Assembly: GCA_026260175.1 (NCBI GenBank)
Contig: JAKCWW010003126.1
Span: 24,509 to 50,522 of the forward strand
DNA length: 26,014 bases
DNA from: Reticulitermes lucifugus
Lineage: Eukaryota; Arthropoda; Insecta; Blattodea; Rhinotermitidae
Reading direction: 5' to 3'
A model generated the notes under the pieces. The model saw nothing but the letters and a program-made list of their open reading frames with translations, did no database searches and was not told where the DNA came from. Shown here piece after piece: positions 18,886 through 26,014 of this stretch. How positions within the stretch are numbered: position 1 is the stretch's first letter; the number at the start of each line of letters is the position of its first letter. Made by a program: the position numbers and the translations under genes.

Positions 18886-19799
18886 TAGGTTTCTTGCTCC
18901 CTCTAGACTAGAACTGAAGCAACAATTTTAATTTAAATATTTCACTACCGCTTCACTTAAATGGTTTCAATTTACGTGTACGAATATCCACTCTGCTTTA
19001 TTCAAGCCGAAGTCTTACAAAACAAAATTAAGGGTACACAAACGTTTTACATGTGGCTCAAATTGCCAGCTGTAGAACGCGCAAGGAACACAAAATTTAT
19101 CGACGTAAAAGTGGAAGGTTTTAATTTGTCTCCATGGAGTGCGTAGAAGAGTAATTATATAGGATCAATTGCTACCAATTTAGTAAAATAATTATAGTAC
19201 TATAGTGTCCTCTTAACATTGTTTTAAGTTTAACAGTAAGTAAATTACATTTATAAAGTATATGTGCACAGTTAACACACACACACACATATTTATACTA
19301 TTCCACGTTTCATAACAATCTCAATATGTATTTACATAATATATAATATCCGTTTCTGCTCTAAGAAATACAATGGTAAACAATAATGATTTTAACCCTC
19401 CAAAATTATAAGTTGCTTTATAATTTCACTTCTCCTCCATTCTCGTGGTTCGTGCTGCAACATGGGAAAGCAGGCAGGATTTCAACGCGAAATTTGACCT
19501 GTCGGTCGCGTTGCTAAGAGACATTGATGGTGCTGGGACGACTGCGAGCTTTTCATTACACGACGTGTGGAATGCAGTACTCCCTTTGCTACCTCAGAAT
19601 TCATATTAATACGTTCTTCTTTCAATACAGCAATTTCCCAAACTGGACACAGAAATTCCTCTACATTCAGTATTGCACTGAAACAAACGTTAATATCGAC
19701 TGGATCAGAATTGTTTCCATGCAAATTATGAAAGTTTCGCCTTCTATTAATCTGTACCAACACTTATCTCTCTGTCTCTAGTTTATGTGACGTTTCAGT
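18886..19799. other. Unassigned DNA
   Basis: Contains a short AC run (19275-19289). Overlapping frames on both strands at 19482-19781 have no motif. Confidence 0.4.
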
Positions 19800-21200
19800 G
19801 CCTCATTCCTGTTTGTTTCGCATACGTGTAATCGTGCAGCAATATATTTTTAAATTCGTATACATATAATTGTGTGAAATATTAAATGTTTGCAAAGGGG
19901 AGAAACAAATGAAAGCAAATTTCCACAAAATTATATGTCATTACCATCGCCATCTTTGTCGTCGCCTCCTCATTTTATTTAGCAAATGCTTATGATATTT
20001 ACACAGTCCGCTGGATCAACTAACAAATCTCTTACTTCAAACGTAAATATATTACAAAATCAAATTTAAATCAAAGTTGAGGCCCACAAAAATATTACAC
20101 AAAATTTACTTGTAAGAACTTCAAAGAAACTAATTCAAATACTTCGTTAAATTACTTGTATATTATACAATTCTTGTACATTTTATTGTATGTTATTCAG
20201 GCAATTAATCACTCAAAATCACAAAGTATATAAATATGTGTTTCAAAATACCGATAACTTTAAACATGGTTATATTCTGCTACTTTACTGTTGGCTAGCA
20301 AAGTTTCTTTCTTCCCACAAGTCCAGTTAATAAAAAGAATCCTCCTATAAGAAAGACAGTACTAGCAATAAAGTGCTTTTCCTTCTAAAAGTAACATTTT
20401 AATACATATTAAACAATAAAGTATTTACAATGTGTCTATTTCGTCTTAAGAATACGGCTGAAAATGAGTGATACTTAAATGTACTTCATCTTATTCATAT
20501 TCCTTTACAATGCAGAAAATCTAAATTTTTATAAAATAATGTAAATATTTCTTTAGGAAATTTATCTTCTTTTTGTTGTCAGACAGTAGACGTCTAGATT
20601 CCAATAATACACAATGCAGTGAAACAAAACTTATAAGATTACTCGCATAAAGTATTTGTAACCAATAATATTATATAGTGATTTAGGCAAGAAACCAAGT
20701 TAAGTAAAACTTCAGAAAAAAATACAAAAATCGTCCTCATTGTTTACACAAACATCAATTAACCTCGAATTATACAATATCAATTCCCTGATATTATAAC
20801 AATTTGACTGAAAGATCCCGAATAGGAAACTATTCAAACATCGTCTTCTCCATCACACCATATAAAGAGGGGTTACGCATTAATTATCAAAAACTTAGAT
20901 GCGTTTTAACTATATCACACACAGTTACGACTGTGATTCCTTCATACGTATTTTTATATCCTTTTCAAGTGCATATATAATACACTTTATTTTAGATCAC
21001 ATTTTTGTTTAATTTTGTACAATAATTCATTTTAAAGTTTAAGAAATCTTCTTACTTTATTTAGTTGTATGTCAGCACTTTTTATTGTATTTTCTACAGC
21101 CCAGTGATGGCTATTAAATATAGTTGGTATTCTTTACAATACATGTTGTGTTGACGAATTATTTGTTGGTTTTATATAATTATGTAACTGAGTGAGTATG
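19800..21200. other. Strongly AT-rich desert
   Basis: Very AT-rich, no frame of note, no repeat with a partner elsewhere in the window. Confidence 0.5.
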
Positions 21201-23862
21201 AAATGGTTATTTTTGTAATAAGTATAATCGTGTGGTTTTGACCCTAGCTAAGTACAATAAGACATTAATGCACAAACGTGGAAAAAAATCACCCTCTACC
21301 ATACTTTCAGCAATTCCCTTTTCAATAATATCACATTTAGTCGGACATCCTCTATCTCTTCCCCACTCTAAGTACTTATTATTCCTTACTGGTTCTATTT
21401 CAAAATAATAAATGTAATTCATGACATTAGACTCCATTATCGACTAACGTTTACTACATTTCTCCAATCTTCACACAACTTAAGGAATTGGGCAAAAACC
21501 GCCGAGGTTGGAAACAAGTTCCTGTAAGGCTGAGAGATTCACTGCTTATAGACACTTCAATGTCTACCGTCACTTCAATTTCTATAGACACTTCACAAAA
21601 TCCTGTGATAATGCAAGTAGAAAAGTTGTTGTTTCTCAGGCACTTGAAACAGACTTTGTCTATTGCCCACTAAAATAAAACCTCTAGAGAACACGAAAGT
21701 TTCGGAGACTAACTACCTCACACTTCACATAAAATGGGAAGAAATTGACAAACTTGGTGCCCATCGGTAGTTAAAGAAGCGTTCAAAATTGAGGAATATC
21801 TTTAAGAAAAGATAACAACTCTAAGGTCTAGGTAATTGGTTTGGTAGATTATTAAAACCAATCAGTAGAATGCAGTGAATGAATTGATGCATAAATCCGT
21901 TATTTAATTAACTAATTATTTGCAGGAAATCAAGGTGATTTACGAAATTTAGAAATAAGCAATTGTTGATATCAGAAAACGAATAAAATAAAAAAAAGCA
22001 AAGTGCTTGTTTTTATTCATGCGCCCCATTTTATCGGTACTGGTGGCAGCCTGCCTTCTCGGTGATGGATAACCACAAGGAGAGACAAAGAGAACGAAGC
22101 ATAAGAAGATGAAAAGAGAAAAGAAGCAAAAGAGACACTGAAAGACGTGGATGGATTTTGTAGCTACAGAGGCGCTCCGGAGGTCAAGAGTTCAACTTAT
22201 CTGCTTCCTACGTGTGTTAAGTTTCTGATGACACCATATCTAAACTCATTATCTTTATGGAATTGTTTCATCTCCTAATATATCGAAGTTAATATAACTA
22301 ATACATTATTCGTTGCATTGTTTTCAATACATTAAGGCGATGGAAGAAATGCATAAATTTAATGACTTCAGATGTCTTCTTCCTCCTGAAGTTCAGTAAC
22401 CACATTTTTCGGAAGTTTATACTTGACTTTCTAATGGCAATTTCTGCCTTGAAACTGTGTGCCGCCTTTTATAGAAGTTACGGCATTAGAACGTGACAAT
22501 TTTCAGACTGCCCTTCTGATGATTCGGTCTGAATATAAGAAACAAATATTTCCGGATTATCAGTAGTTAAATGCCATTTAATATAAACTTTTTATTTTCA
22601 AAAGTCACATCTTCCAAGTGGTCTTCCTGTCATGCAGTACATTCCTGTAATTGTGATCAGAAATATCCACAATTTCGCAACAGAACTTTATAAGTGACTC
22701 TAATTTCGACCCTGACGTGCCCTTTCTTCCCTTAACGTGACCATATGCAGAAATTAACTGTAACTAAGTACTGATACTTCGGGGGTAAGTTGTGTGCCTT
22801 CGTGCAATTATGGTTAATTTCGATTACAGGAATGCACTGCATGCGAGGGAGACGACTTAAAATATGTAATGTTTAAGAAGTGAAAAAATAATATTAAATG
22901 ATGTTTTATTGCTGATAATCCGTAAATTTTTGTGTTGTTTATATTCAACCCAATTCATCAAAATAGCGATCTGAAAATTGCTACATTCTATTGCCACATT
23001 CTGTATATATTGTATTCTATGTTTAGTTCAGTCTTGTTACGTCTTGATTGCTATTATAATGACTCCCCACAAGCTGGAATGTATTAGACATCTCCGCCAC
23101 TTTCTGCCATACGTTAGTTACGATCCGTACTTCCCAGTTCTCGCGGTCCGTCTGTTTTATCCGCAGCGACTTCGATATTCCTAGAAGATAACATTAATAT
23201 ATTGTAGAGATGATAAGTTTTTGTGGCTTAGATTTGGATATTATTTTCGAAATGTGTAATGTTACTGGAAGGCAGGTGATACTACAGCTTTCTCCAATCG
23301 GGCATGTGACATCTGTATCAATAAAGCCTTTTCCAAAATTGTGCTGTATTATACAGTACTGATTTTAGAAGAAGCTGAGATGATAAAGTGTAATATTGTG
23401 AGACGGTGTCAGAGCCGGCTCGAGATAAGTGGGGCTCAGGGCTGGCTAACAATTCGCCGCCCCGGGCAGGCAAAAAATTTGGAGCCCATTCAAACCGATA
23501 CTCTTTAAAGTTTTTCGGGTTAGGACAAGACTGGCGAACATTTTTCAGGGCGTATAATCAAATTGTGAATACGTTTCGGAGATATTATTTCGTGTATGGA
23601 AAACTGGGTTTACTAGTACCGTATTTTCGAATATTCCAGTGACGTCTTACATCCACTCATAGTTTGGCGTCTCGGGAACCTCCCCGACTGACACGCCCCT
23701 TATTCCCGTCCTTGACGTTATGATAAAAGGTAAGATGATGGTGATGGTGTCGATTGTTCAGATGGTTGGATCTTACTGTGTGCACTCAGATCATTAAAGC
23801 TTAAGGCTTCTGACAAATCTTAGTGAAAATATAATACAGAGTCAAAACTATCCTGTTCTTAT
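21201..23862. other. Unassigned DNA
   Basis: Several short frames without recognisable domains. A purine-rich AGAGA/GAAGA stretch lies at about 22075-22150, and a small GC-rich patch (CCGCCCCGGGCAGGC) near 23456-23470. Nothing else supported. Confidence 0.4.
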
Positions 23863-24351
23863 GTTCCATGTTTATTGTCCGACGAATGTACAATTTTATT
23901 CACTATTAATTGTGAAACACAGTGCTACATGTTTCGAACCTTATCCCGGTTCATCTTTAGGGACTTCAGTATTTTAAATTACACAGAATTTTTACAGCAA
24001 TGGTACAGTTTATACAGTGATTAAATTGGTAAAAACTGAATAATATATCAATTTGTTTGTACGAAATTTTAAAATCAAATTATACACTGTTAAAATCATA
24101 AAAATTGCTATATAGGAGTCGTTCGTTTCGATGGTACAAATCAGGTTATACTCAGGTTTAAAATGTTAAAAGTTGAATAGTCTTTTGCTGTTATAATATC
24201 CTGAAAAATAACAAATATCCAAGATAAAATTGATAGTCTTATTCAAGTTAATGTAATTTTTTAATTGGTAGGTAGTGAATAAAATTGTACATTCGTCGGA
24301 AAATAAACATAGAAAAGAAAATGTACGAAATGAATAAAAATTTAAGTTTTC
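23863..24351. mobile_element. Fold-back element with hammerhead-like core
   Basis: Arms 23867-23905 and 24273-24311 are inverted copies of 39 bp (GACGAATGTACAATTTTATT on the left, its complement on the right), about 370 bp apart. Some 40 bases extend beyond the right arm (24312-24351). A perfect 11-bp direct repeat CCTGTTCTTAT flanks the unit at 23852-23862 and 24352-24362. A hammerhead-like core sits just inside the left arm on the minus strand. The spacer is AT-rich and non-coding. Layout (core on one strand, one-sided extension, TSD) matches the element at 14841-15087 read on the other strand. Confidence 0.75.
23921..23965 (-). ncRNA. Hammerhead-ribozyme-like core
   Basis: Minus strand: stem I AGTCC pairs with GCACT (four of five pairs), first box CTAAAGA (one G to A change), extra T, stem II GAACC/GGTTC with a seven-base loop, box GAAA, C-AT-G two-pair stem III with T, then A before GCACT. 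Only one core position departs from consensus. Confidence 0.5.
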
Positions 24352-24362
24352 CCTGTTCTTAT

Positions 24363-24787
24363 AATGGGCAAGGTGATTACAGTCACAATGTGGGTAACTT
24401 CCAGTGAGTTGGTTTCCTGTAGACGGAAGTTTCTAATACGGAAACAATTCCTTGACCAGAAAGTAGAGGGAAGTCACTTTCTTTTTACATTAACTTTCCG
24501 CCGTAAACATTATAGCTGGATTTAGGCTGTTCGTTAAAAGGAATACTGACAGTAAACCTAAACTATATCCCCATATTACAGATATGCCTTCAACAAAGGC
24601 TATAGACGCCACATCTTAATTTCTCTTTCCGCCGACGACAATATCTGCTTTTCTAAACGTAAGCCGTAAATATCACCTGCCTTATTCCACAGCCATGCCC
24701 TCATTGTGCTGAAAGTGACATTTGTTTGGCAATATGACGCCGTTAAACGCGTCACTAAAAGCCCCATTATCGTGTGTGAATTTCGCT
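24363..24787. other. Unassigned DNA
   Basis: No supported feature. Confidence 0.4.
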
Positions 24788-25024
24788 GGGTACGAGGTTA
24801 TGCAGTTGGTTGAGGCACTGCGCTACAAGCCGGAAGGTTCTTTTTCATTGACATAATCCTTTCAGTCGCACTATGGCCCTGGGGTCGACACAGCCTCTAA
24901 CAGAAATGAGTACCAGGCGGTGCGTAGGGCTGACAACCTTACCAATTTCATGTGTCGATTGTCTAGAAATCTGGGAGCCTCAACCTCCTGGAACCCTAAG
25001 GGCCTGTCCAGGCCTGTAATGGGA
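24788..25024 (+). mobile_element. SINE S, copy 3, with tRNA-like head
   Basis: Starts GGGTACGAGGTTATGCAGTT, GGTTGAGGCACTGCGC (box-A-like head as at 11288-11357), then after a deletion that removes box B continues TTCATTGACATAATCC, CAGTCGCACTATGGCC, TCTAACAGAAATGAGTACCA, GGCGGTGCGTAGGGCTGACA, TCTAGAAATCTGGGAGCC and CCTAAGGGCCTGTCCAGG to GTAATGGG. A second deletion follows GTACCAGG compared with the other copies. Loss of box B should prevent pol III transcription. The minus-strand frame 24871-25080 is antisense SINE, not a gene. Confidence 0.8.
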
Positions 25025-25744
25025 CTGCTTTGCTTTACACTGAGACAGTCTGGTTTAAAAGTTTGATTCAATTTGAACATTAAAGAGCTCAGTCAATTGG
25101 AACGTCTGTAAACACACGGTATTTAAATTTACTGATACGTTAGTGCCATTGATAGTCGCATGATTCTGGTATGGGATGAGATGTTGAGATTTTGACAGTG
25201 GATTTTTCCTGCTGACCACGGGTTATAGAATTATCTAAAAGTACCTGGCATACCATGGAATGGTAAACCAATGGAACTTGGTGTGATCATGCCCACGGAC
25301 TGTGGGTGGTATAATGTCACGTGACGTAACGTAACGTGATGTGTGTGATGTATCAGCTACTGTCCTCAGCAACTGAGTTCATTACCTTGTACATAAAATC
25401 CCGTAATTAAAATATATTATAAGAAAAGCAATTCCCTTTCGTATTGCCATATCTCTTTTCCTGAAGAACCAGTTTAATATTATAATCCCATTTATTTCTA
25501 CTTTTCTTCAAGGTTTGACAGTAAAATTTTCTATGAAGTTATTCTCTTCTAGAATGTGACGCCATTTACGTTGTACATAACAATCAAGCAGGCGGAGGAA
25601 CCAGATGAGTCATTCTTCAGATTATACGACGGCGCGAAAGAGATTTGTCATAAATGCTCTACCTACCAAACTACACGGTATCATATCTCAGAACAACGTA
25701 GTATTTTTATTCACTGCATGTGCAAAGGTTTGGGACAGTCAAAG
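25025..25744. other. Unassigned DNA, possible LINE scrap
   Basis: About 25432-25500 (GCCATATCT, then CAGTTTAATATTATAATCCC) resembles the 3' coding part of the LINE at 5034-5110 and 5650-5700; the match is short and uncertain. A CGTAACGTAACGTGA stretch lies near 25325-25339. The frames at 25556-25844 have no motif and run into the tandem array. Confidence 0.35.
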
Positions 25745-26014
25745 AGTGAGCAGTGAGTCGTTGTACCTCTACATATTTTGTGTGCATCGGTGTGTAAATC
25801 TACTGCAACTGCGTCTGTACGATTTTATGTTAACCAGAGTGTAAATAATCGCCACTGTATTTCTACAATTTTTGTATGAACCGGTGTGTAAATAATCGCC
25901 ACTGTATTTCTACAATTTTATATGAACCAGTGTGTAAATAATCGTCACTGAATTTCTACAATTTTATATGAACCAGTGTGTAAATAATCGCCACTGTATT
26001 TCTACAATTTTATA
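25745..26014. repeat. 46-47-bp tandem repeat running off the window
   Basis: GTGTAAATAATCG starts at 25839, 25886, 25932 and 25978, and the diverged GTGTAAATCTACTG at 25792, so the period is 46-47 bp. Units share CACTGTATTTCTACAATTTT and ATGAACC. A more diverged unit precedes 25792. Divergence falls from left to right, so the array is more homogeneous toward the window end and probably continues. Confidence 0.95.

Noticed and set aside
22514-22555. CTGATGA followed by AAGAAAC, hammerhead-like boxes
   Set aside because: The hairpin does not close next to the second box and stem I does not pair.
24871-25080. 69-residue minus-strand open frame
   Set aside because: It lies antisense inside SINE S copy 3.

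Overview
The window looks like non-coding DNA from a large, AT-rich, repeat-laden insect genome. A cockroach or termite (Blattodea) is my best guess. That rests on the types of LINE and tRNA-derived SINE present and is an inference, not an identification. I see no intact host gene, no convincing exon, no genuine tRNA or rRNA gene, and no prokaryotic features. The open frames are short, and those I can explain are repeat-derived. A 50-N assembly gap lies at 10977-11026 inside a SINE.

Layout. 1-62: tRNA-derived SINE head cut by the window edge. 351-861: fold-back element with hammerhead-like cores and a 16-bp target-site duplication (TSD). 1008-1235, 3053-3291, 11829-12255 and 15990-16145: four copies of one unclassified dispersed repeat. 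2241-2460: 116-bp tandem duplication. 4341-4640, 10826-11357 and 24788-25024: three copies of a SINE-like repeat, the middle one spanning the gap and carrying a second tRNA-like head. 4886-5365 and 5484-5760: two 3' ends of one LINE family side by side. 6217-6810: another decayed LINE with a TGATGA-type tail. 7700-7829 (+) and 8868-9101 (-): consecutive pieces of one LINE RNase H/C-terminal region in opposite orientation, suggesting a local inversion. 13384-13646: hAT-like non-autonomous DNA element. 13838-14045: SINE with a perfect 14-bp TSD. Tandem arrays: 61 bp (16171-16377), about 45 bp degenerate (18535-18885), 46-47 bp running off the end (25745-26014). About 18.9-23.8 kb is AT-rich and holds nothing I can assign.

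The most interesting signal is a set of small elements (351-861, 10146-10462, 14841-15087, 23863-24351, a weaker pair at 7131-7312, and a lone core at 9240-9284). All carry a motif shaped like a minimal hammerhead ribozyme: a CTGANGA-like box, one extra nucleotide, a stem-II hairpin, a GAAA-like box, a two-base-pair stem III, then a strand pairing with the bases before the first box. Stem I differs between loci yet still pairs. Four loci have long inverted arms, and three of those have clear TSDs of 11-16 bp. This fits non-autonomous derivatives of Penelope-like retroelements, which are known to carry hammerhead ribozymes and inverted pseudo-LTRs. The assignment here is inference from sequence.
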